The notes beneath the pieces are model-generated. The model searched no databases and was not told the origin of the DNA. It saw nothing but the letters and a program-made list of their open reading frames with translations. Below are positions 41,501-55,482 of a stretch of 64,000 bases of DNA, one piece after another. Both the position numbers and the translations under genes were made by a program. The DNA comes from Marthasterias glacialis (taxonomy: Eukaryota > Echinodermata > Asteroidea > Forcipulatida > Asteriidae), in contig OU452222.1 in the NCBI GenBank assembly GCA_911728455.2, positions 7,338,108 through 7,402,107 on the forward strand, in the 5' to 3' direction. How positions within the stretch are numbered: the first letter of the stretch is position 1; each line of letters begins with the position of its first letter.

Positions 41501-44500
41501 TTGTTAAAGTCCTCGATTTGAATGCCTGCACATGCTCACACACACACAAAACACAATAATAATAGTAATAATAATAATAATAATAATGATAATAATGGTG
41601 ATAATAATGTTCAATGGTATTGTTTTTTATCAAGTGATAACAAAATAATATTATTTTTACAAATTAACTGCTTAGACAGTAAACGAAAATTATGCAAATG
41701 GAAAGAGTTTGAATTCCTGCCCACTGTTGCAAAGCTGTGCATCATGTGCCCAGTAGTTCTTGTTTAACCTGTAGCTCCTCTCAAAGCAACCTAAGAGAGT
41801 AGACTGGACCCATTGGACACAGTCCAAGGAATGCTACATTGTATTGGAGGTCTTTGTACTTATTGGCATAGTACAATCGAAGCATATGACTTGGTGTAGT
41901 GGTAATCATATCTAGGTAGAAGGTAAGTCATAGCCTGAGGGAAGAGGCCTATCCCCAGGTCCCTCTGTGTCAATCACAGGAACTCAGCTTTCAAGAAGTA
42001 GAGTAACAAACTGATTTAAGTGCAGTGTGTGTATGTAACAACCAACTAATATTTTATCCAGTGTGTTTATTAACCAGTTGCTGCTGGGATTCTTCCATTT
42101 TTTCCTGTCCCCTTGGAGGGATTATTTTGTCGGAACTGCCGGAAACATTTTTCTTTGAGAGTACCGCTGGCACAAAGAAACCCTGACTTGACAAAGCCAA
42201 GAGAACAAAGACTCTCTTTGAAGCACCATGTTTTTTTGTTTGAGAAATGATAAATTCATGCCTCTGTTGGGAGCTACAGCATAGGATTGTTTCTGTAACC
42301 GGAACAAAGGCTGGATATTCGGTTCACTCTGACTTACCTCCAATGTGCTGAAATACAATGAATAAACAATGGTGCAAGCCTCTCAATGTCATGTAATCTT
42401 CTTCGAACAAAAGGACAAAGGTCTAGAATCAGGGATTACAAATTTGGAAAAATATTCAAGTGCAATCTGGCGCTTTATGTGGGTGAAACAAAGTCTTACT
42501 TGGCTCGTGCATGCTCCGTGCACACTCCATAGTGGATGCCCTTTGTTCCGGATTTGGAATTTTACACAAAAATACAAAATATTTGCAAAATAAATGTGAG
42601 ATCAAGCTGAAACCTTGTATGTATTCAAGCCGCGATGTGTTACATTCAAAATTTGAGGTCCTGTTAATGTGTGTGTTGTTTTTGTTTAAGAATGCAGAGT
42701 CCCAGGCAACACAGATGCAGTATGGGAAAAGTCAAAGCCGGCTGCCGTAACCACAGTTGTCCTCATTGGAAGTTGGGCATGGCCTGCCTGCATGTCCATG
42801 CTTGAGCTGTCAGGCAGAATAGAACGCATAGTTGTGTCTTTGGCTTGGCAGAGGGACCTTTTTTGTCTTGTATATACTTTGTCATAATTATTATTGTCTA
42901 TTACTAGTACTACTGTGTTTTGAGGATTAAATTCAAGAGCGGGAGATACATTTTAGACATCATCTTATGGATATAACTGCTTGTCTGCTTAGGACAAGGC
43001 CCGTTCCTTCATCCTCCCCATTGGCATGGAACTATAGCGAAGTTTTACCAATGTCATTTTTCTGCCATCTAGACCTTCAATATTTCAACAATTATTCTTT
43101 GGTTTCTTCAATATTTCAACAATTATTCTTTGGTTTCATTAATATTGATTTAATATCAATTTTGTTGACTTTATTAAACATAATTGAGTGATTGGGTTCC
43201 CCTGGTTATAGCAGTACTTAGCGTGTTTCTTGACCAGAATAAACCATGTGAAGTGTCCTATAATTATTACTATAAGTGTCACTGTTTACTTTGACCTATA
43301 CAAAAAATAGACTAATGGTGTGATTAAATCATCTGTGATGTCTCTGCCAGTGGTGGATTTAGGGGTGGGTGCAGCGAGCACACCCCCCACCCACCCATTT
43401 GCTGACCGAAAACAATTTTTTTAGAAAAGCAAATAAATCAAAATGAGTAACAAATACTATGTAAAACATCCGTCATTGCACCATAGAGCATCTAATGTTA
43501 GTTTTTTTTCCTGAGGCCCTAAAGTGGGCCCCGGACCCCAGGCTGTGATCAACTTATCTTAAAACAACAGCAGCATCGGTTACAATTTTCAACTTTGAAA
43601 TTAGCCCTCTGAGTCGGCGTACTCCTTCCTGAAAAATTCTGGATCCTTGCATGTGTTATAGTGGTATTGCTGGTGATGGCCTAAAATGTGAAGTTGTGAT
43701 GTCACGTGAAACCTCTCTATTGAAATTTTAAATTAAAAAGTATACAGACATAAACCCAATTTGACCTTATCTTCCAGTTGAAACCGGAAGTTGAATTGAA
43801 AATTATTCCCTAGCCCTACTTTCAGGTCTGTAGCTAATATGAAAGGGAATTTGGACATGGTTCCTGGGTATAAAATGACAATTGGTTTGTGCCCTTTTCA
43901 AACAATATAAATGATGACATCATCACATTTTACAATGCCAGTTGGCTACAAGGTTATATTAATATAATTGTCAAACTCAAAATATGTTAAACCAAATTTC
44001 ACCAAAATCGATACAAATAATAAGCTAAACTTATAATTTTAAAATAAAATCGACTTGGTGAAATGAAAGTAATAATGGTAATTATGGTAATAAGAAGGTG
44101 CTGTATTCTGCGCAACCAGAAATCACCAGCAACCAACGTGAACAGCCACAACACCCATCATGTTATGGTACATGTCCCTGTCTTCTTTCGTCCAACTTTA
44201 CTCAGCCTGTAAATGCAAGGTTTAAAAGTTCATATAAACTTGAAATTTCCAATATGACCCCTTTATTAAACAAACATCGAAACAGGTGCAGCTAGCTGGG
44301 TATTCATTCACTAATACAATTGACCTAATTCCATTTTTTTCCTTTTTTTTCTTGCTTGATAGATGAATTTAGTGAATAACAGTTCTGATCAAGGAATAAA
44401 ATGTGTTTGGTTTGTTCATGTTGTAGATTGATTGATGTTGAACACATCTCAAGTCTCTTGCATCATCTGTCGGTGACATCTACTCAAGAACAGAGGAAGA

Positions 44501-47500
44501 TTCTTCTTCAATTGTCAGCACATCTTACCATGTGCAGAGATATATCGCAGCTTCTTCAAGCTTACAAGCAGACACAGAATCCTAGCAAATCTCTTACAGC
44601 TAATATTGACACTACAGAAATAGTGCTTGCTTGTAGATTGCTTGGTATATCAAGCACAGAGGCAACAGGTAAGTGTAAGAATATGTAGTTCAATATAGAC
44701 CTTACATTTGTTCTTTTTCTTTGCAATTTTACGAGACTAAGAAAAACAGAAAAAGAACAGTTGACTGATAAGGAAGAAAGAGTTTGGTATTTGTAGATGA
44801 TATCACAGCATGTTGTCCGACACTATTGAAGGTCAGAAACACTTATGTCATATAAAGCACACAGTCTACAGACTGTACAGATAAAAAGACTGGCAATGTG
44901 TATAAAAATGTGTAGAAATATATTTGTGCACTCGTTATGATGCACTCATTGTGATGTGACTATGTATAGTAGTACCTTTAAGTTGGTATTATAATTGACA
45001 AACTACACTATATTCTTCCACATCAGCTGACTGTTTCTGTTTCTTGTCAAGATCAAATTGAAGCTTTAGGTAAATCATGTGGGAATACACTGACCATGTG
45101 TTTGCTATGGGCCAGCTGCATATCATTGTAACAGGAAATATTTACCTTTTGTTATATAAATTAAATCATCTTCTACAAAAGGAAGGTACTACGTTGTCTT
45201 TAATCCCTGAGGGATTTACATGCAATGTAGTGTTACAGGTACTCTTTCCCCTATTCCCTTTTTACTCTTGTTTTTTAGTTCTTCTTCAGTTGGGATACGA
45301 TATTAGCTTGACAGCCAGAACAATTATATGTTTTCAATTCAGGTCTAAAGTGATTTTACAATCTACAAATAACTCCCACTTTCTATCTGTGTATTAATGT
45401 TCTTAACTACTTTTTGTTAATAATCAACAAAGTTGATGCTAGGTGAATTAATTTGTCATACACCAATCTTAACTTGAAAGCAAATGGCTACAGACTGAAG
45501 TTAATTGTTAATTAATTTGTTGAAGAGGAATATTATTGCTAAGTATTCACTGCCAATAATTGTAGACATGTCAAAAAAACACTGTGTGACTTTGAGCTAA
45601 AACTATCCCCTGTGAAGATGAAATGAATCCTTTAGTTATGAAGACTTTGCATTGATTTCCTGAAGCCTTCTGCTGATTTTCCCACTTGTAATGCATGGAA
45701 CCATGAAACTAAGCAGTTATCTGAATGGTTGTCCCCAGGTGTTTTATAAATCATGATTTTCAATTTCAAAAGGGGAAGTCAGATCATTAAAAGTGAAACC
45801 TAAATCCAGCTAGATTAGCTGGTTGAGGGCAATGTATACAACTGTTATAGTGGTTACTTGCGTAGGAGGCTGATCACATGGAGCCTTTCAAGGTTTTCAA
45901 ATCCATCCACTTTTCAAATAAACAAGAACTGGTCTGTAATGTAAAACCATGGGGTATCAAATTTACAGATATGACGATATTAGATTGAGCTTGGATGTCT
46001 GTAATTTTCCTGTTTGCGTAAGTTAGTGCTCTGTATGTTATTTGCATTAACTCAAAAAATGTGCTTTCCCACAAAAGCTAAATTACTTTTATTGTGTTAA
46101 GAATATATATCTGGTGTACCTTTCCTCTTTATTTCCAATTTTCTGGCTGCTCCATAACGCTTCATTTATGTAAGTTGGTACAACTTCATCTTATTGTGAG
46201 GAATGTTTCCATCTAAAAGTTTCTTCAAATTTTAGAATGCTAGTTATACTGAGGTACAAGATGCTGACTGGCATGCAAATAATCACAATATCTATTTATG
46301 TCAAATTTGTTTTTTCAAAATGGGGATAGATTAATAACATAGTTATTCAAACAGCAGGACAGGAAAGTTTTCTAAGTACTTGTAAAAATAATAAATGTAG
46401 ACAGTGAGGTGATCACAAAATGTCCATCTTTAAATATACTGTTGAAGAGTTAAGAAGAAATGGAACAGTTGCTTTTTCTTCACTTCTTTTCCAGTGGTTG
46501 ATAACACTTTACACAACTTTCTTTGTATAAAAAAGAAAAGGAAAAACAAAATCAACATTTCAAGATTTAACTGAAATTCAAAACTGAAGTCAAGGTGTTT
46601 TTGTGGTCTCTATAAGTGCTTTCTGGGTTCAAATGTATAGTTTTACATCTAGTCACTCTTTGCATTTGTTCTGCCAAGTGTCTGAGAAATTAATTGGTCA
46701 ATCTCAAGTTGCCAGGACCAATCCAACACAAATAGCTATATTGCCATCTATGAACGTTGACCACAGTGTCATGTTTCATTCTTATGGATCTTTTAATTAA
46801 TCATCTGGGGTTACAGAACTGATTGGAAGAGTTGCTTTTGATTATTGGGAAGTATCAGACGTAGACAGCTGGGAAATTAATTTGAAGCAAGGGAAATGAT
46901 GTCAAACAGAAGGCTGGCATAATTTGAGAATCCGTCTTCTAGGGAAACAGGATTTCTTTTTGTAATTGTTTGCATTCATACATGGTAACATTTTATATTG
47001 TAATGAAGAGAGCTCATTGTTTATTGTGTTGATTTAATTAGTCATAAGTGTAATTGGAATGTGAATAATTATGTCTAATGAAAAGGCTGCTTCTTTAGCG
47101 CTGCTAGTCTGTCATGAAAGTGTGTAAAGTTTTGTTAGAGATTGTGAAACAGTGTTGCAGACTTGTTTTATATTACAAATTGCGTACATATAAATAGTCA
47201 TTATGTTAGAGAAACTTTCAAAGACAATTGACAACAATTAAGAGCCTGTGTCATTCAATATTTGTTTTTAGAGGTGAGCAATTTCCAGCAAGGAATTGAT
47301 TATGATGATATGATAATAATGGTTTTGAAATACATCTTTACATTGGTCAGACCTGATATATGCATATAATAATAGCAAATGTCATCAGAAAAGTGAAATA
47401 TTTGTTTCCAACAAAGACAGTTAACCCATAATTTTTTTCTGTTAAAATATTGCATGACTGTTTTTTAGTTTATTAACAGAGATGTAATTTATTTGTATTT

Positions 47501-50500
47501 GATAGGGTCTTGTACCTGGAAGTACATCCATGATGTATGGGAGAGTACATATTCTCTGATGCTTACTCATATCACCACCTTGCACCAAGCTAGGCTCAAG
47601 GATCTATTACCAGTCATGATCAAATATTGGACAAATATCACAGGTATTTCACCCATAATTCTTGATAAGCTTCATTCTGTATTAAGGGGAACATGAACTA
47701 ATTTGTCAGTTTATATAGTACATTAGTTGGAAATACCACACTAGCTAAATGGCAACTTTTTTGTTATTCAGTTTGCCCCAATCTTTAAGTTTGGTATGTA
47801 ATCAGAATATTCTGTGGGAGTTGAATTTGGATTAGACACCCATTTGTCAAAACCATAGGTCATTAGGTACACAACAGTTTGTCTACATTTGAATTGATGT
47901 AATAAAAGATGCTTGGGGATGACTGGTTTCAAAACTCTATAACTCAGTGCTTGTGAATCCTACATGTTCATTAATACATTGGGTCTACACTCAACATCCC
48001 AGGCATGGTTTCAAATACATGCATCTGTATATATAGGGTTTTAAAAGATCTGTATGGAGAAGCTTTTAAGGAGGTCTCTTCTTATTTGTCCACTCTGTAA
48101 ACTTCATTTGTAAATAAGAACTTCATTTTGGCTGATTTAACTGAAACCTCCCTTTATAAAAACCAATATGAAATGTCTTGCAATAAGCCAGAGTAAATAC
48201 ATAATGTGTGTACCATTGCATTAAGGAGATTATATACAGGGCTTCTTAATGATGAGTACAAGCTGTGTAAAGACTTGGTGCCTTGGCTTGTGCTTCAGGT
48301 TACTCTAATACAAACAGATCATCTACTCTTACGCCTACATGTCCACTTACATTACTAATATTTATTATTTACTTTACCCTTAGAAACTTCTTGCAAGAAC
48401 AATTATTTCTTTTTAATTGTGGAAGTTTCCCATGTATGATAATCTCATAGGATTAAAATGTTGTAGTTGTACAGTTTAAAGCATTTTTAGTTTAATAATA
48501 TATTTTTTAACTGAGGAACAATATTTTTAAACTGAGGAGCCAAGCTTAAGAGTGGGTCCACGTAAATACTTCATATTTTTGTCCTCGGCCCAATTTTTTT
48601 TTTTTTTAATGAAAGGACTTGGTGAGCAAGTAAGAAACAAATATTTTAAAATTTTCCCAAAGGCCGTCATTGTAACGGGCTATTTTGTGTTTTGGGCCTA
48701 TTTTGGGGTCTCAAAAACTGTTTTTTAGCTTATTTTTAAAATGCCACCAAGCCCCCCCCCAAAAAAAGGCAAAATTTGTCACAAAACTAATTATATCATT
48801 ACAAAGTATCATCCTTGCCCTTACTTCAGATTTTTTTTAATCTTTTAAATATTCTATTTTTAGAACATGTCTTAAAGCATGTTTTTAGAACAAGCGAAAT
48901 TGTTATTTTTACTCTGTTTTTGTCTCTCAAAAAGTCAACTTGCCAGGGGTCTCAGAAAATTTTCCTTTTAGAGCCAAGATTGGTCTTTCCATATCTGGTG
49001 AGAAAAGTGGGGGGATTGTATCCTTTTTAGGCAGTACTGATCAAAAATTGTAATTTTCCCCCCAAAACGGAAAAGTGAAATTTGAAGTTTTCCTTCAGTT
49101 TGAAGTAATAATACACAAAAAAGAATACTTTTATGAATCTTGGGCCTTTTCCATATTGTAAGAGTGAGTTGCAGGCCTATGATTTACTTTTGATGGATAT
49201 TAAGCAACATTTTTGTCAGCAAAATTTCGAATTTTTAACCCCCTCCCCAACTTTTCGGACCCACTCTTAAATGAAGTTTGCACTGATTACAGATATGAAA
49301 CATTATTGTTAAACAGTTTGAAGAAGAAAATGTCATGAGAAATGTTTTCATTTAAATTCTGCCATATGTAAGGAAAATGTCCAAACAAAACTCAGTTTTT
49401 ATTTTGATTTGCCAAATCAAGACGAGCACTTAAGAATGTGCCCCAAAAGCCGGACAAAGCAACAACCATTATGAGCAGATGAAGGAATTCACTCCTACAA
49501 AAAACAAACATGTATCATACTTATAAGTCATAGTTAGAAATGAAGATAACAAAGTAAACAAACAAGCTCATAAATGTTAATATTAAGTATGTGTAGTTGA
49601 ATCATCATTGATTATGGAATACAATTAATGTTGTAGTTTTTACAAGATTGTTATTCCGTACATATTGAATATAAAGATTAAAGTAATAAGGTGTTTTCAA
49701 TGCATTGATGAAAACAGATTATGTAGGGATGACAATTGTACAATACTTTACTCCATACAGACTCACTGATACATATCATGAAGACACCAATAGATTCATC
49801 TACCAGGATAGTTGCTCTTAACTTCTTAGCCACACTACTCTCAGGAATGAAGTACAGGAGCAGTAATCAAGCCTCTGTCAGGCAGTCTAGTGGTGAAGAA
49901 GAATCTGATGAAGATGATGATGTAATCAAGTACTTACTGGAAGTTCTGGATGATCCAGGTAAGAAGAGATGGGTATTAGCTGGATGTGTAGCTGTAGTAT
50001 GACTTTAATCAAATCTGTGGTAACAATCAGATTTACAATATAATAGGTGTACTCAATATTTGAACCATCTTTCAAGTAGGATATTTGCAATAGTTTGTCT
50101 ATTTATAGCATTTATAAGGTTCAATGTTTTCATTTCAATTATTTTAAAAAGTATTTAACAGTATTTTCTTTGGGATGCATTCTTGTACATTAGCATTCAT
50201 GTTCATGAGAAAGCAAAATGCGTAAACTGTCTACTGAATATGTTTATAATTGTTGTTCAACTACATCTAAGCATGTATGTAACATAACGTCTAGGAATTC
50301 AGATCACAGTTTAACAACTCTGTCTGATGGTTTTAACACATTTATGTGAAATGCTAAGATCCATATTGGTAATTTAAGTTTAATTGATTTTTTTCCTGTT
50401 ATATTAACTTAATCTAAATGCTTGAGATGTGTCCTGTATGTTTTTTCATGTGTATGAATCTTGTTGACTTTCACTTTAATCACACAATTTTCACATTAAA

Positions 50501-51898
50501 TTCCATCTTTTGGGCTTGAAATTTTTGTATTAATTTTTAAGAAACTGTTCGCAAAATAAACCAACAATAATTATTTAAAGAAAATAGTTTTTTATTGCCA
50601 AACATACATTGACCTATTTATTGATACATATATCTTTTTACATTAGCTTATAACTGTGAACCACATATTCATTGTTCAAATCGTTTTTATTTGATGTGTG
50701 CATGTCACATATCTGTGATTGGTGTAACATCTTTTGAAGTAGCAAGATTACCCAAGCTTTCTGACTCATTCATCAAGTTATACATGGGTACCATTTCTGG
50801 TCACATGGACTGCGTTGTGTTATCTATAACTTTGAATGTATGCAACTTGTCAACCATAAAGATACCCAGACTTTATAAGATCAAAAGACAGACACTTTAG
50901 TTGATATGAATCCAAGATAGCTATATTCCGTTCTGACAAACAAGACAGATGCTGATGAGGAAAATTAGATCTAAGCCATCATCATTAGTTATCACATGAG
51001 CTTGTTTGCCAATCTCAGGGAAATCAGTTCACTAAATGCTAGCTTGTCTGTCTGCTCAATCATTAATTTGTTTCCCATTTTCCCTCCTTATCAAATACAA
51101 GGTCAAATACTAATAGAGGCAATACTGTAATAGGATTGAAGCAAGTTGTTGGGAAGGTACTCCTATTCCCTGTTCAGCATTACAATCTGTGTTGGAAGTA
51201 AATGTCTTTCAGTTGTGTAATTTAATTTCTCACTAATCTAGTCAATTAATTTGGAATGTGATTATTGTACATGGCATTGAAGGATGAATTTACAACTTTG
51301 CCAAATGAAGTAGTCCTGCAGTACAATGAAAAAGTACAGTTTTACTGGTTGGTCAAAATCAGTGCACTGCATATCCAGTCAATTTCATTTGATCCCTACT
51401 AGCTGCAGAGAGTTGTTGATGTCATTTTCAAGGTTGTGTTAATTGTAGAGGCTCAGTAGTGTTTGACCCCTCCCCATCATGCCCTTCACTTGCCCTAAAC
51501 AAGTACGGGTTGGCGCCATGAATGGCTGAAGGAGAGTAATGTGATCAATCAACACTCAACTATAGTTGCTGGTTTTTGATGATGTAATGATTGCCAAGTC
51601 TATGCTGTTTCTGTTTCTTGTTTTAATTGCATTCACCTTGTCACTGCTTGCAATGTTATAATGACCTTCTCCTAATGGCTCATTTCCCACAGAGAACTAA
51701 AATGCATTGATAAGAAAGCACACCATTTTCTAGTTAACATTTTAATTAAGAATCTTGGTGCAGTGTTTCACCTGTAAAAACATCTGCATTAGTGTGGATT
51801 CTGAGATAAAAGGAAAATTAAGTATTTTTCATTAATGTAATTTGTCAGCTTAAGTCTCACATTGGAATTATTAATGTTATGGTAAAGAAAGCTTCTTC

Positions 51899-51935
<37 letters not shown>

Positions 51936-54900
51936 GGCAGTTCTTATATACATGTAGCGCTTTATCACACCCGATGGGCGTCGCAAAGCACTCAATATTT
52001 TTCCTGCAAGGTATGCGGAGTTACGTTTTTTGAAGTATAAGGCCTGTTCCTTTACATAGCACCATGTAACAGTTTACTAGGTGCTGTGGCGCAATCTGCA
52101 GCCGATCAAACCAGAAACACATATTAGGGCAAACCCCTGCATTACCCAACACACAGGACCTATGGCTCTACGTCCCATCCGAAGGACGCAGCAATAATGG
52201 TTAAGTGTCTTGCTTAAGGACACAAGTGTCATGACCGGAACTCGAACCCACACTCTGCTGATCAGAAACACCAGAGCTTGAGTCCAGTGTTCTTATCCGC
52301 TCGGCCACGACACGCCACAATAAATAGATCGGCTGTAAGATGAAAAAAAAACAACAAATATGTAGGTATTACATGAATTGTTTGTCTAACCATAGTAAAT
52401 AACATGTATTATGATTTAAATATCCATTGGTTAATTAAAAAAATTCACCATCATCTTTTATTCAGATGTGTTGTTGTATGATGTGAATTTATACTGTCAG
52501 TAGTACAGTATACATGTAGTAAATGTTAAATACATGTGCTAATACACAAAGGCCCCAATGGAAACTTGAACCCAATGCCATAGAGTTGCTTAATGGCCGA
52601 TTTTGTGCTTACTGTGCGATTTCCATTTCATAGTGCTGCTAACCGTAAGCACAGGAAAAGTTATGCTAACCTTCCGGTGCTTACTGTAGGGAAATGAATG
52701 ACCTCACAATGCAAATCAATGGTGAACGTGCAAGCTGGCTGCCTAATTTTGTTGCTAACCTGTGAAATACGCTTGAGCAACTTTTACTGCTAAAGTAAGC
52801 AGAAAACTGTTAAGTATTGCTTTGAAACTGGGTAAAGAAATAAAAATGTAGTAAAAAAAAAATGAATAAATTAGTAATTATTACCAGGACTGCAAATGTT
52901 AAACTATATATTATAATATGAGAATATATCAGCTAGTAGAACATCCACAGATGATACACCAGCCAGTAGAGAGCATTCTTATCAGAATATACCAGCTAGT
53001 ACAGAACATTCAAGCAGGTTTAATAATCATTCTTGCCTGCAACCAAGCTGTAGATTATACAATTATTTTAATTTTTGTTATAAGTAAAATTGGATCTTAG
53101 TTTTGTGTTCATTACAGACTACAATGTAACTTTAACATTCATAGAATGGCCATTTTGAGAGAAAATAATTTTTGATTTGAGAATGACTGGTTCAGTTAAA
53201 TGTCTAGGAAACATTAGCTGTCAGAGGTTATAACATGCTGTAAAACTGTCAGCCAGACATCAATCCTTGTTTTTGAATTGTCTGTTCATGTTTTAAGTGT
53301 TCGTCCATCTGTTAACACTCTCACATTCAATGTGCAAGCAATACTTAATACCAAGTTATTATGAACCCTTTGACAATAATGTGTATATTTTGATATTTAT
53401 TTACTTTTCTGAGTTCTAGATGTCCTTTTAGATTTCTGTTGCTTCTAACATTGACATAATTTGTTGTGCCTTGTACTGTTTATTATTCACTGAGCATGGG
53501 GTGGTAATGGACCTGAACTACTTTTGCTGCAGTCTTGCTGAGGGGCTTTTCTGTGATTTGTGCACTGTCTATACATGTACCCAGAGGGTTTGTTACTACA
53601 GAGACTATTTCATCACTGTCACTCTGTACTTTGCAGGTCATACTACAGGCAGTGGGATCACCTTGTGCAATGTACTACTTGAAGCATATGATGGTACACT
53701 ACCTAGATGTCTAGATGCAACAGGATCAGCTCATCAAATGACTAGTATAATATGTGCACTGAGAAACCTATTAGCATTCAGTCAACAGGCCAAGACAACT
53801 GCTCTTCAATGTAAATAGATTAACTGTCTATTTATTTAATAGATGTAATCATTGCATCTAGGATAAAGAACATTGAGTATTGTTGTTGTTGGTTTTTAAC
53901 CCTTATTTATACCAAAGGAGTGATTTTGTAGAATTTATTTTAGTCAAAATTGTTGAAAGTGTCAGACTTGCAAATAAAATATGAAGACATAATTAGTCAG
54001 CAGGAGAACAAACCCTTTTTATAAGGTACTTGTTTAGTTGTTTAAGTTTGCAGAAAATCGGGAAAATCCGCCAGGGTAGTTTAAGCATTTTTTTTAAAGG
54101 ACTGACATGAATGTGTTCAAATGTAAGTTGTTTCTATAAACTGTCCAAATGCTACTGAAAAACAGTGCCTGATGGATACTGTACTTTCACTGTTGGCATC
54201 AATCCAATGGTTCCAAGAATATTAAGTCAACAGATGAGTAGTGTTTCCATAACCCTACATCAGGAGTTTATTCATCCTGCATGCATTGTTTACCCAGTAC
54301 AAACTGTAGCTATCTCATTTAGTGGCCACAGTGTCTCTTCAAGTGTTTGTCTTTTTGTCATGTATACAAAACAAAGTATTTCAGATAAAAGCTTTGTCCA
54401 CTTTGTATTGTAGGTAGGGATCATGTTTTGGAAGACACAGGTTTCTTGTTTTTATTTTTAATGTTGAAGTTGAATCGCACACAGGCATTGGGGATAAAAT
54501 AATACACTGTTTTAGACCCAAAGATGTTCTGATTGTTTAATACAGAAACATACCTTATGACCAGGCTTTGCAGAAGTTAATAGTTTTTGAAAACAAGTTT
54601 ATAGGTACTTTATATTTGTCAACTTAGAAGCAAACCTAACAGTGCCGGGTTTTATAATGTAATAATAATGAATTTATTATTAATAAATGAATTTATTTAT
54701 CCACAATTTGAAAGATTTTTGGTTTTGATTGTTTCATTTGATTTGAATTACAGCTGGATTACTGGACTCCATTGTTGACAGCATGCAGCACACACATGCC
54801 AAATTGAATGTACAATGTCTACAACATCCAAGGCCTAGTGCCAAGAAGAAGGTGACATACCATAACAGCTGTGTTTGCCATGTTTAGGCCTATTCTGAGA

Positions 54901-55357
54901 TTTCATCATTCATTTATGGGAAGTTGGGATTAGTTCTGCATCAGTCAACATCCAATAGTTACCTGCTTTTATTATTGTGGGTGTAGTCCAATGTTGTTAA
55001 ATCTCTATGCTACACAGGTGCAAATGATGCATCTACTGTGCATGTTCGTTAAGTACACGCTAGACATGATTTTTCCCAGCTTTCTACAAATGTTTTTCCT
55101 TGGGCAACCATTAGTTTTAATTCTTTAGAAATTGTTTGTCAAAACATAGTTCAAGTAATATATTGCACAATTATATAAAGAGGATAATTCCTTACTTATG
55201 CTTTTTCATCATGCCAGTTTTTTTCTTCTTAAAAAAAAATCCTTTGAGAAAGACTCTGCTTGGGTTGAAACGTGAGGCCATTAACAACTTATATCACAGG
55301 TCCTTTTGGTTGGTAAGCAGTTTCTAACAGCTAATTCTAACCCCCCCCCCCCAAAAA

Positions 55358-55388
<31 letters not shown>

Positions 55389-55423
55389 TAAATAAACAAA
55401 TAAATAAATAAATAAATAAAAAA

Positions 55424-55482
<59 letters not shown>

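Noticed and set aside
41292-41633. Tyr/His-rich and Cys/Phe-rich minus-strand ORFs
   Set aside because: They derive from the AAT and C/A low-complexity runs.
45050-45239. Possible extra RTTN exons between exons 32 and 33 (a small one near 45052-45069 and one ending at 45239)
   Set aside because: The human alignment continues from exon 32 to 33 without a gap and phases join directly. The candidates have no similarity, and the second would break the phase.
52237-52316. Functional tRNA gene
   Set aside because: Boxes A and B are present, but the sequence lacks a foldable acceptor stem and continues into a SINE body with a tail.
53471-53818. 115-codon ORF starting before exon 35
   Set aside because: Only its 3' part (from 53637) aligns with rotatin; the upstream part is intron read-through.
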